Below, piece by piece: positions 50,916 to 59,319 of a stretch of 64,000 nucleotides of DNA. The DNA comes from Croceimicrobium sp963977415 (GTDB lineage Bacteria; Bacteroidota; Bacteroidia; Flavobacteriales; Schleiferiaceae), in the NCBI GenBank assembly GCA_963977415.1, contig CAXBOS010000010.1:1-64000 (forward strand). The letters are read 5' to 3'. How positions within the stretch are numbered: position 1 is the first letter of the stretch; each line of letters starts with the position of its first letter. The notes below the pieces were generated by a model, which was not told where the DNA came from, ran no database searches, and saw only the letters and a program-made list of their open reading frames with translations. A program made the position numbers and the translations under genes.

Positions 50916-51893
50916 TTAAAAACTGTCATATGAAGTGTTATTTGCTCGGTAAATTGCCCTAAGTGCTTCATTATTTAGTGTCCAATTTTCCTTTAAGAAT
51001 GTAGGCTTGTTGTGAAAATAGTAAAGGACCAATAAAATGACTGGCTGTTGAAAAATTAGACCATTCTTAGGCTTAAGTACTTTTGAAATGTCAGAACCTT
51101 TTTTATTGATGAAACTATCTAGATCGTGCAGTGAAACTGTATTAAGGTCAAGTAAACTGAGAATGCTATCTGTTAAAAAATGGTCTAGGTTTGATTTGTC
51201 AAAAGAAGGTTGAAAATGCAGAAAACGTTGAGTGAGCTCATTTAAGTAGTTAGCGTAAAATCGTTTAGAGTCCGACATCAAATTGAATATATCACAAAAG
51301 TAATCATCTGTTGCTTCCATAAGTGCCATTGCCTTAGCAAGGTTACGAAGAATTACCTTATCACTTTGATAGGGACCCTTATAGGTGCTATCATGACTTA
51401 CTTCAGCAAAAGCATGCTGCAATAATGTTCTTATTTGAATTTCACATGTTAAGCATTCATTAATGTCGCGGTCTGTAAACTTTGATTTGTCATTAGGCCA
51501 AACGACCAAGTGGCATGATTGATAATCAAAAATCTTAGGCTTATCTTCTATCTCCTGATTATTATCCTTGGTAAGTTTCGATTGCCAAAAAGAAGAACCA
51601 AGGATTAAGCCTTTGAGCTTTTCGATGTCAGCAGATTTGAGTAGAATGACTCGTGTTCCAATTTTATCTTCTATATCATTTAAAGGGTTAGAATAGGACT
51701 TATTTCTATACAAAGCCTTAAAAAGGTATGATTTTGAATCCTTAATTCGGAAAGAAGGCTCCATTTTAACCAAGCCATCATCAAGTTTACTGTAAAGATA
51801 AACGAGATGCTGGTCAACTAATTTGCCCCAGACAGCTAAGTCGTCTTTTAAGTCGTTAAATTCGTTTAATATTTTATTTTCTAACTCGTTCAT
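50916..51893 (-). CDS. RelA/SpoT-domain nucleotidyltransferase (possible toxic alarmone synthetase)
   Basis: The 325-residue protein carries the RelA/SpoT synthetase domain in residues about 25-170: SFRIKDSKSYLFKALYR, NDIEDKIGTRVILLKS, DYQSCHLVVWPND and CEIQIRTLLQHAFAEVSHDS. The G-loop tyrosine and the E-x-Q-x-R motif are intact. There is no HD hydrolase, TGS or ACT domain, so it is not a housekeeping Rel enzyme. It is the last gene of a minus-strand operon with an NdpA-like gene and DUF2158 gene inserted between lysis and tail genes. Related enzymes act as toxSAS or phage-defence effectors; that role here is inference. Confidence 0.75.
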   Translation of the reverse strand: MNELENKILNEFNDLKDDLAVWGKLVDQHLVYLYSKLDDGLVKMEPSFRIKDSKSYLFKALYRNKSYSNPLNDIEDKIGTRVILLKSADIEKLKGLILGSSFWQSKLTKDNNQEIEDKPKIFDYQSCHLVVWPNDKSKFTDRDINECLTCEIQIRTLLQHAFAEVSHDSTYKGPYQSDKVILRNLAKAMALMEATDDYFCDIFNLMSDSKRFYANYLNELTQRFLHFQPSFDKSNLDHFLTDSILSLLDLNTVSLHDLDSFINKKGSDISKVLKPKNGLIFQQPVILLVLYYFHNKPTFLKENWTLNNEALRAIYRANNTSYDSF

Positions 51894-52966
51894 TTTTGGA
51901 ACGGTTGTCCTGAGATTTTTATAATTGTATAACTGGAGCTTTCCGGGTCTAAACTATTTAAAACTTCATCGGAGGTCACAATACTAACTGCTTGGTCGAA
52001 CTGATCTTCGGGTCCTGATAAATTTACTTTACTAGGAAAAGTTATTTTTCGATTTGATAATTTATGACTTAGTAGTGACGAGTCACGTACAAACGAACTC
52101 GGAAGCTCAGAGCAAACTTCTGAAATATAAAGGTCTCTTATTCCTTGATATAAAGGTAGATAATCATTAGCAAATTGATTAGGTGAAATAAGGTCACTTT
52201 GTGTTACTGTAAATTGATGCTTTAAAGTTATCAAAAGGTTATCCCTTTGATTTGGGTCCTTAATATTTGATTGGATAAAAGATTGGGTTTTTGAAAAAAA
52301 TCGACTTGATTGAATTTTGCTATTATTACCAGTCTTAAATCCTAAAAATGTTTTATGAAAATATTCAGCAGGATTTTGGTCAATACGAAACTGATCGTCA
52401 AATAAAAAGCAACCATATTGATCATTTATTTCTTCGGAATCGTTTTCTGATTTTTGAAATAAGATACCCAGTTTATAGAGTTTTTGTGAAGGTGATAAAA
52501 AGACTTCCTTTAAGACAGAAATTTGATTAGAGGAGTCATCACTCATTTTTAGAGCCTTGTGAGGTTCTGCCTTTATTACAATAACAATAGGCAAGAGAGT
52601 ATCTGTGTCTAAGCAGTCTAAAATTAAAAGAAATGCACCATTAATATTGCTATTAGTCTGACTTTCAGCTAACAGTTCCGCAATGTCTGTCGTGTAAGAA
52701 ATAAACTCTTCTTCTGTGGCTTCGTTGAGCTTTATTGCCAAATTGAAAAATGAGCCATTTCCAGTTTCTTCTAATTCGAGCTCAAAAGCTTTGGATCTTT
52801 TACCAGCTGCATCTATCAAGCGTTCTTTTATGATTTCTAGTGCATCATCGTCAATCGTTGTACTTTCATTTGACGCAGTGAAAGAAGAATGATCTTGATC
52901 CGACTTTTTTCTTGCAATAGAATGAATAATAAGTCGATTAACAATAAGGTTGTCGAAGTCTAGCAT
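51890..52966 (-). CDS. Nucleoid-associated protein (NdpA/YejK-like), lower-confidence family call
   Basis: The 358-residue protein overlaps the RelA/SpoT gene by four bases (ATGA). Its N-terminus (DFDNLIVNRLIIHSIARKKS) and middle (GAFLLILDCLDTDTLLPIVI, then ISVLKEVFLSPSQKLYKLG) resemble 37-kDa nucleoid-associated proteins, which bind DNA nonspecifically. The match is partial and from memory. The tight linkage suggests that it partners or restrains the RelA/SpoT enzyme. Confidence 0.5.
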   Translation of the reverse strand: MLDFDNLIVNRLIIHSIARKKSDQDHSSFTASNESTTIDDDALEIIKERLIDAAGKRSKAFELELEETGNGSFFNLAIKLNEATEEEFISYTTDIAELLAESQTNSNINGAFLLILDCLDTDTLLPIVIVIKAEPHKALKMSDDSSNQISVLKEVFLSPSQKLYKLGILFQKSENDSEEINDQYGCFLFDDQFRIDQNPAEYFHKTFLGFKTGNNSKIQSSRFFSKTQSFIQSNIKDPNQRDNLLITLKHQFTVTQSDLISPNQFANDYLPLYQGIRDLYISEVCSELPSSFVRDSSLLSHKLSNRKITFPSKVNLSGPEDQFDQAVSIVTSDEVLNSLDPESSSYTIIKISGQPFQK

Positions 52967-52984
52967 AGAGGATGAAAATTCGAC

Positions 52985-53182
52985 TTATTGATCTTCTGTT
53001 AGTTCTAATGCATCTTCAGGGAAAATAGCGCTATGCTCTTTTGCTCCTTCGAACCAAGTACATTTATAATTCCCATTATGCATGTAGCCTTGTTCGAAAT
53101 CAGCCTGTGTTTTTTGTGAAGTAATTGTCATTTCTGGTGAACCACTTTTAAGTTCCACAACATCGCCTATAGAAAATTTCAT
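52985..53182 (-). CDS. DUF2158 (YodC-like) small protein
   Basis: The 65-residue product fits DUF2158: KFSIGDVVELKSGSPEMTIT, then YKCTWFEGAKEHSAIFPEDAL. It is the first gene of the minus-strand operon, 18 bases before the NdpA-like gene. DUF2158 proteins have an SH3-like fold with unknown function and are frequent on mobile elements. Confidence 0.75.
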   Translation of the reverse strand: MKFSIGDVVELKSGSPEMTITSQKTQADFEQGYMHNGNYKCTWFEGAKEHSAIFPEDALELTEDQ

Positions 53183-53226
53183 TGTTTAAACATTTTAAGT
53201 TAAGTATAATACACAAATATATGTAT

Positions 53227-53262
53227 AAAAGTAGCCAAATGTATTTACACTTGGCTACTTTT
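53227..53262 (-). terminator. Terminator between the DUF2158 and 53267-53584 genes
   Basis: AAAAGTAGCCAA pairs with TTGGCTACTTTT (12 bp) around an AT-rich loop. On the minus strand it ends the 53267-53584 transcript. Confidence 0.8.
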
Positions 53263-53266
53263 TAAT

Positions 53267-53584
53267 TTACACCACTACTTTAACCGTGGTTCCTACGTAC
53301 TTGGTAAACACATCTTCAAAGTCTGGAAGAATGTACTCTCTAAAGTAGTAGTCGCGTTTGGCTCTTTGGTCTTGCGGGTAGGTCTCCTTCATGAATTTTA
53401 CAAAATGCATCAGCAGATTGTATTCGCGGGCTAGCATGATTTCTTCCGTTTTTCGGCAATGCGCTTTAACTTTTCCATAAAGGCTTAAAAAGAACTTTTC
53501 ATTAATACGCTCCAGCTTTTTAAGGGAGTGAATTTGTTTAATTAAGCGAAGGGTGTCCAAATCGAATGTACTGATAGTGATCAT
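53267..53584 (-). CDS. Small helical phage protein
   Basis: I choose the ATG at 53584 (MITISTFDLDTLRLIKQIHS, 105 residues); an open frame continues to 53752 but its extra N-terminus is not protein-like. The product is helical and basic, without known motifs. It is monocistronic on the minus strand with its own terminator, like the two leader-controlled genes, but it does not share their sequence or leader repeat. Confidence 0.5.
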   Translation of the reverse strand: MITISTFDLDTLRLIKQIHSLKKLERINEKFFLSLYGKVKAHCRKTEEIMLAREYNLLMHFVKFMKETYPQDQRAKRDYYFREYILPDFEDVFTKYVGTTVKVVV

Positions 53585-53767
53585 GGTATGTGAATTAAAA
53601 TTATAGCAATACCAGGGGGCTTGAAGCGCAGCTAAGCAAAAGGAAGCTGAAATAAATTTTATGTCGGCAAGTCTTTTGCGTACTAAGCGTAAGCACACAT
53701 TCGCTCTAATTCTAATCACAGCCATTACCACAAATAGTCGATTGGGAGGCACTTCTATTTAACAAAT

Positions 53768-53804
53768 TGTCCTTTTCGAGCTGCCATTAATAGGGCATTT
53801 TTAG
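53768..53804 (+). promoter_or_regulatory. Late promoter box 5 (TGTCCTTTTC)
   Basis: The box begins exactly 40 bases before the GTG at 53808. The -7-like element is the weakest of the set (CATTTTTA). Confidence 0.6.
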
Positions 53805-53807
53805 TTC

Positions 53808-54242
53808 GTGGATAAGCAAAGAGTAAGCAGTAGAAATTCGGAATCGTTGCTAGAGCAGCGTTACATCGACAAAATTTTAAATCAGGAAGGCAAGGCCATC
53901 TGGAAAGCCCAGAAAGCAGCCATTAGCAAATATGGTTTAAAGAGACATTCCGGGCAATTGCAAGACAAGTTAAACTATGTAGTAGAAGGATCTACGGATA
54001 AGTATAGTGGTGACTTACAAATTAGCTTTATTAAATACCTGCGCTTTTTGGATATGAAGAAGAAGCATCAGTCAGGTAAAACTGAAAAAGGAAAGCTAAT
54101 AAAGCGCCGTCGTCAATATCATATTTATAATCGAATCATTTTCGGGCACTACAATGAGATATATACTCAACTGGCCTATGGTTTTACTGAAGAAGTTAAG
54201 GCCCAATTGAGAGCAGATTTAAAACTTCCAATTACAGTATAA
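53808..54242 (+). CDS. Basic protein preceding the tape measure gene
   Basis: The 144-residue protein starts with GTG and is strongly basic (SGKTEKGKLIKRRRQYHIYN). Its stop shares one base with the tape measure start (TAATG). Its position matches that of tail-assembly chaperones, but no slippery sequence for a G/GT-type frameshift is seen in it. Family unknown. Confidence 0.5.
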   Translation: MDKQRVSSRNSESLLEQRYIDKILNQEGKAIWKAQKAAISKYGLKRHSGQLQDKLNYVVEGSTDKYSGDLQISFIKYLRFLDMKKKHQSGKTEKGKLIKRRRQYHIYNRIIFGHYNEIYTQLAYGFTEEVKAQLRADLKLPITV

Positions 54243-57200
54243 TGGCTAGACGAATTAAGGACGAAACGCTCAATTTAAATGTAGTCGTTAATGGGAATAA
54301 AGCCCAAAGAGAGCTGCATAAATTGGAGGCCGAGCAACGCAAGCTCAAAGAAAACAGCAAGAGTCTTTTAGCCCAAAAGCGTATGCTTGAAAGGCAAAAC
54401 AAGAAAAATACGGTTGAGTATTCTAAAGTTGTTGCTGCCATAAAGGAGAACTCAAAGGTTTTATCCGTCAATAAAGCTCGCACCAAAGAGCTAGTGAATG
54501 AAGTAGGGATTATGGGTTTAACCAGTCGCCAGCTGCGTAAAGAAGCCACTCGTTTGCGATTGGAGCTTTCCAATATGATTCCTGGTAGTGCGTCGTATAA
54601 GAAGTATCAAGCCGATTTAGATGCTATTAATAAACGTTTAGGCACTTTAAATGGCAGAGCCAAACGCAGTAATAACTCTTTAAGCCGTTTGGCAGACGGG
54701 TTTAACAAGTACTCAGCCATGGGGCTTGCCTTTATTGGTGTAGTAACTGGTGTTGTATTCTCACTGCAAAGCTTAGCTGAAGGTAGTGCAAAGCTTAGCG
54801 ATGCTCAGGCCGACGTAATGAAGACAACTGGGAAAAGCCTTTCTGAAGTAGAGGCCATAACCAGGAATTTAGCTAAGATAGATACCCGGACCACACGTAT
54901 AGAATTAGTAGAACTGGCTGAACAGGCGGGAAGGCTGGGTAAGAAATCAACTAAGGAAATCGAGAGTTTCGTGGTTTCAGCGAATAAGTTGAAAGTGGCT
55001 CTGGGTGATGATCTACCAGGCGATGCGGCCGAAAATATTCGGGTGGTGGGTAAAATGGCCGAACAGTATCAGGTAGGAAAAGAAAGCGGCGACGACTTAG
55101 GCGCTAGCATGAACCGCCTGGGTTCAGCGATTAATGAGGTTTCTGCATCTGGAACTAACCAGGCTTCTTATCAGGTTGATTTATTGAAACGTATGTCGGG
55201 TGTGGCCAACACTGCTGATATTACGGCCGATAAAATTATTGGGCTAGCTGCCGCAGCTGACGAAGCGGGACAGTCACAGGAAATTACCGCTACAGCATTA
55301 AGTAAAACGATTGTAGACATGATGCAGAATACGGAGGTTTACGCCGAAGTAGCCAAGATGTCGGTGACTGATTTTACAGAGCTTTTAAATAAGGATACCA
55401 ATGAAGCTTTATTGACTTTCATAGGAAATTTGCGAGGTAATAATGAGGGGATGGTTCAGATGGCTCAACGATTTGATGAAATCGGAATTGATGGCCAAAG
55501 GAGCATTCAAGTATTGGCAGCATTGTCCAACAATGTCGATAAAATCAGATCTCGGCAGGAGCTGGCGTCTAAAGCCATGAAAGAAGCGACCAGTTTAACC
55601 AATGAGTATAATATCAAGAATGAAAATTTAGCGGCAAATCTAGCCAAGCTTCAGCGCCATTTTTATCAAATGTTCTTGAGCCCTCAAATCCTGAAGGGAA
55701 TTGAGAATACTACAAAATCCCTTCTTAATTTATTTAAGGTTACCGAAAGCGAAAGCTTAAGGCAGGCCAACATCGAATTCAATGCAATACTGAATACCCT
55801 AACCGATGTGGAGGCCATGGCTAATATCTCCGCGGAGACCAGAAAGCGCTTAATTAAGGATGTGAATGATCGATATGGTGAATACCTACCACGGCTGATA
55901 AAGGAAAGGGATACCTTAAATGAAATCAGGACAATCCAAAAAAATGTAAACAGCCAAATGGAGCGCAAAATTGAGCTCATGGCAGTTCAGGAGCTGGAGA
56001 GTAAGCTGCAAGGCGAAATGCTTGAATCACGTCTGAAAATTGAAGAGCATATCCATGCTAAGGCAATAGCGCTGGAAAAAGAACGTCAAGGCGATTCTTG
56101 GTATCTCAATCCAAAAATCCATGAAGACCGCTTAGAACATGAAAAGAAGAAACTAAAAGGGCTTCAGGAGGAATATGCTGTTTTTGTGAAAACCAAGAAG
56201 CATATTTTGGATGACAATACTATGGACGAAGGGCGTTCCGCAAGTCTTAGTTATTGGCCTGAAAAATATAAAACTGACCTTGAGAAGCTAATGGAGAAAT
56301 CCAAAAAGTATTTTGAGGGCTACGAAATTGACCAGGTTAAATCTGAGTTTTTTAGCAGCAAGTGGTTTAGAATTGAAGAGGATAAATTGAAAGGCTTTGA
56401 GCACTTTTTAGAGGCTAAACTTAAAAGCTTAGGTAAAACTAAAGAGGAGATTGATAAGGAATTGAAAAGTGTCACTCCAATAAAGGATCCTAACAAGGAT
56501 GATAAAGTAAATTCTAGATCGGAACTAACCGAAAGGCAGAAGGCAGCTAAGGAGATTGAAGCTTTTATAAGCGGCCAAAATGATGATGAAGTAGCAACTT
56601 TAATTCAGCATTATGATGAGCTAATTGCCCTGGCAAAAAAGCACGGTTTTAATACTACCGAATTAGCAGTGATGCAATTTTCAGTGCGTAAGGAACAACG
56701 CCAAAAAGCGAGAGAGGAAGAAGAGGCCGAAATGCAGGCTGATATCAAGAAAATTGAAGATTGGTATGCGAAGAGGCAAGCTGCTTTAGAAGCATTTAAT
56801 TTAAAAACCAAGGAGGATGAGGAGAAAGACGATTTAGCTCTAATTGACCAGGCTTTTGAAGATGGTCTTCTTAATCATGAAGAATACCTACGAGCAAAGG
56901 AAAACCTTGATCGTGAATATCGAGACAAGGATAGGTTGGAAGCTGCAAAGCTGGAGGAAGAAAAACTAAATAGCCGTCTTCAGAAACTACAAAACTACAG
57001 TCAAGTAGCTTCGGCAGCATCTGATATTGCAGCCAATCTTCGCAATGCAGAATTGGCCGGCATTCAAGAGGTGACGCAGAGACAAGGAGAGTCAGAAGAG
57101 AGTTATACCCAACGAAAGGAAGTCGAAGAGCGAAGAAGAAGAGAAATAACTAAGAAGTATGCGCTGCTTGAAGCGCTAACTTCCATTGCCAATATCGGTA

Positions 57201-57772
57201 TGAAGACGGCCGAATCTATTATTACTGCTCAAAAAGATGTTCCCTTTCCTCTTTCCTTGGTGGTGCAAGGCCTCTATTTAAGCAACGGGCTTGCTCAGGT
57301 TTATGCTGCGAAGCAGCAATATTCAAAAATTCAGGGTTACAGCTTAGGAAAGTATCCAGTCCAGGATCAATATGGCCAGCGCTATTTCGCGCAGCGCAAT
57401 GAAGGTCTAATCACGGGTGAGTATTCTCAGCCAACCGTCAGTTTTAGTAAGAATATGTTAGTGGCGGAAAAGATGCCTGAAATAGTGATTGATGGTTTAA
57501 CCACTCAAAGGCTGAAGCAATTTAGGCCAGATGTTATTGACGCCATATATCAAACTGCAGGAAAAGTAAAGGGCTATTCTGTTGGGGCATACCCTTCAGA
57601 ACAAAGACAATCTTCCATGGATTTACAGGAAACGAATCTTCTTCTGCGCGAATTAATAAAATCATCTCGTCTGCCTAGCTATGCCATACTAAGCGAGGAC
57701 ACGAGACGAAGGGCCAGAGAGATCGATAGTTTAGAAGAGCGTATTAAAAAAGAGTCAAAACTAAGTTCATGA
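54242..57772 (+). CDS. Tail tape measure protein
   Basis: The 1176-residue protein has a long N-terminal coiled coil (residues about 20-120), a TP901-type tape-measure core (ITRNLAKIDTRTTRIELVEL, then QITATALSKTIVDMMQN-like segments, about 180-470) and a hydrophobic patch (AMGLAFIGVVTGVVFSLQSL, about 160). Further coiled coils with EEEEAEMQADIKK follow, then a C-terminal region with two GYS-x-G-KYP/AYP segments. Its length would set the tail length. It starts on the base ending the preceding gene and overlaps the next by four bases. Confidence 0.85.
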   Translation: MARRIKDETLNLNVVVNGNKAQRELHKLEAEQRKLKENSKSLLAQKRMLERQNKKNTVEYSKVVAAIKENSKVLSVNKARTKELVNEVGIMGLTSRQLRKEATRLRLELSNMIPGSASYKKYQADLDAINKRLGTLNGRAKRSNNSLSRLADGFNKYSAMGLAFIGVVTGVVFSLQSLAEGSAKLSDAQADVMKTTGKSLSEVEAITRNLAKIDTRTTRIELVELAEQAGRLGKKSTKEIESFVVSANKLKVALGDDLPGDAAENIRVVGKMAEQYQVGKESGDDLGASMNRLGSAINEVSASGTNQASYQVDLLKRMSGVANTADITADKIIGLAAAADEAGQSQEITATALSKTIVDMMQNTEVYAEVAKMSVTDFTELLNKDTNEALLTFIGNLRGNNEGMVQMAQRFDEIGIDGQRSIQVLAALSNNVDKIRSRQELASKAMKEATSLTNEYNIKNENLAANLAKLQRHFYQMFLSPQILKGIENTTKSLLNLFKVTESESLRQANIEFNAILNTLTDVEAMANISAETRKRLIKDVNDRYGEYLPRLIKERDTLNEIRTIQKNVNSQMERKIELMAVQELESKLQGEMLESRLKIEEHIHAKAIALEKERQGDSWYLNPKIHEDRLEHEKKKLKGLQEEYAVFVKTKKHILDDNTMDEGRSASLSYWPEKYKTDLEKLMEKSKKYFEGYEIDQVKSEFFSSKWFRIEEDKLKGFEHFLEAKLKSLGKTKEEIDKELKSVTPIKDPNKDDKVNSRSELTERQKAAKEIEAFISGQNDDEVATLIQHYDELIALAKKHGFNTTELAVMQFSVRKEQRQKAREEEEAEMQADIKKIEDWYAKRQAALEAFNLKTKEDEEKDDLALIDQAFEDGLLNHEEYLRAKENLDREYRDKDRLEAAKLEEEKLNSRLQKLQNYSQVASAASDIAANLRNAELAGIQEVTQRQGESEESYTQRKEVEERRRREITKKYALLEALTSIANIGMKTAESIITAQKDVPFPLSLVVQGLYLSNGLAQVYAAKQQYSKIQGYSLGKYPVQDQYGQRYFAQRNEGLITGEYSQPTVSFSKNMLVAEKMPEIVIDGLTTQRLKQFRPDVIDAIYQTAGKVKGYSVGAYPSEQRQSSMDLQETNLLLRELIKSSRLPSYAILSEDTRRRAREIDSLEERIKKESKLSS

Positions 57773-59319
57773 TATCAGCCAGTTTCCCGAAGAGCATTAG
57801 CCTTTTAGGCAATGACATTATTTTAGACCTTAGTAGCGATCAGTATTTTGCGACGGCACCGGCTAAGTCCGTTTATGACTTAGAGTTTACTGGTTTACCA
57901 ATTGATGGCAATACTTTGCTATTTAAAATAGACAGCGAGACAGTTGAAGTTGAGATAATTTTCAAAACTGTACCTGGTGCAAGCATGTGGCATTTCCCTA
58001 GTATGGATTCCGGATCTATTGAAAGTTTTATTGAAACCTTGTTTATTCCAGCTTGGGAAGAGAATATCTTCCTCAGTGGTCTTTATCTGATCGAGAAACT
58101 AAATGCGACTACAGTGCGAATTGAAGGCATTGAAGCGGGCTTTCAAAACAACTTCAGCTTAGCCAGTAATGCTTCTTTTCATAGCCTCTCTTTAGTTACC
58201 AGCGGTGCTAATGGCATAATTTATACGGAACTGAATATTTACCTCGAACTCTTTTATCGCAAGCATGGGGATTCGGATTGGCAGAAAAGAGTCTTTCAGG
58301 CGTTAACCAATAAAGGTGAAACTCGTTTTTACTTGGACCGCATGCTTAGCAGTAGAGATGTCGATTTAAATCTACCGGCCATAAATCAGAGTGGGGCAGA
58401 AGATATTAGCTCCAGCATGCTAGAGTTTAAGTTTAAATACACGGAACTTTACAACTCTAGTAACACAAACGGAAATAAGTTGGTAGAGTCTTTTGTCTTT
58501 AAGGCCTTGCCTGGAGGAGTAACGGAGGATGATTATTCGACCTTTGATTTGGAAGCCGGCTTAGACGATGATAAAGGTTGGTTAACTCATTTTCCTGGCA
58601 CTATTAGGGTTTATCCCGAGCAGAGATTCTTTTTAAATTTCATGCATGCGAATGCTACAATTACGAGGCACCTCAGGGCGAAGGTTACTTTTGAAGGCGG
58701 GGAGATTGGTTACTATTTCATTTATGAAAATCAGGTCTTAACCAAGGACAAAATATATCGTTTTGCTTTGCATCCGTCATTAGTCAAGGCCGCGGTAAAT
58801 GATGATTTAAAGGTCATTGTAGCCTATGAACTGTTTTTTTCAGAAACAGCTAGCCAAGACACTCCAATTATTGAAAGCTTGCATTTTGAATTGGAGCAGT
58901 TGGCATCAGACGACTATCAGGAGATATTATACCGCAATAGTTTTGGATTTTTTGAAATTCAAGTTTTAACTGGTGCGCTGGAAAGTAAGTTGGAGCTAAG
59001 TGGTTCGGAAATCTCTCTTCAAGCGGCTAAAACCTATTCAAGATCAGATCGCCGGGCACGAAATTACGGAAGCTTACAAAGGAGAATGTTCACTATTCAG
59101 AGCAGCTTTAAGTCGGCCGATGAAATGGATCACTTTATTGATGCGCTTCGCAGTGAGGAAATCTATTTGGTTCAGGATACGCACTTTCAGCCGGTAACAT
59201 TAAAGCAATCCGACATACGTCTTTATAAATCAAGCTCAGGCCGCATGAATACTTTGTCAGTAGACATCTACCCTGCAAAAAGCGATAAATATTACAGCAA
59301 TGGCCGCTATAGCATATAA
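57769..59319 (+). CDS. Tail protein downstream of tape measure (distal tail-like)
   Basis: The 516-residue beta-rich protein begins in an ATGA overlap with the tape measure gene, the usual position of distal-tail or tail-associated proteins. Segments include NDIILDLSSDQYFATAPAKS and a C-terminal RARNYGSLQRRMFTIQ region that resembles the ring-forming part of Bacteroidota phage tail proteins. No enzymatic motif is visible. It overlaps the next gene by 20 bases. Confidence 0.55.
   Translation: MISASFPKSISLLGNDIILDLSSDQYFATAPAKSVYDLEFTGLPIDGNTLLFKIDSETVEVEIIFKTVPGASMWHFPSMDSGSIESFIETLFIPAWEENIFLSGLYLIEKLNATTVRIEGIEAGFQNNFSLASNASFHSLSLVTSGANGIIYTELNIYLELFYRKHGDSDWQKRVFQALTNKGETRFYLDRMLSSRDVDLNLPAINQSGAEDISSSMLEFKFKYTELYNSSNTNGNKLVESFVFKALPGGVTEDDYSTFDLEAGLDDDKGWLTHFPGTIRVYPEQRFFLNFMHANATITRHLRAKVTFEGGEIGYYFIYENQVLTKDKIYRFALHPSLVKAAVNDDLKVIVAYELFFSETASQDTPIIESLHFELEQLASDDYQEILYRNSFGFFEIQVLTGALESKLELSGSEISLQAAKTYSRSDRRARNYGSLQRRMFTIQSSFKSADEMDHFIDALRSEEIYLVQDTHFQPVTLKQSDIRLYKSSSGRMNTLSVDIYPAKSDKYYSNGRYSI

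Noticed and set aside
53585..53752. N-terminal extension of the 53267-53584 gene
   Set aside because: The sequence is rich in rare-looking basic and cysteine codons, and the internal ATG at 53584 gives a compact helical protein.
53585..53767. A third structured leader ahead of 53267-53584
   Set aside because: It shares TACCAGGG and a following GCTTG with leader copy 2, but has no CCCTGG partner, no S1/S' pair and no repeat of the start codon region.
53808..54242. G/GT-type tail chaperone frameshift before the tape measure
   Set aside because: No slippery heptamer with an open alternative frame is found in this gene; the only convincing frameshift site is at 39893-39903.
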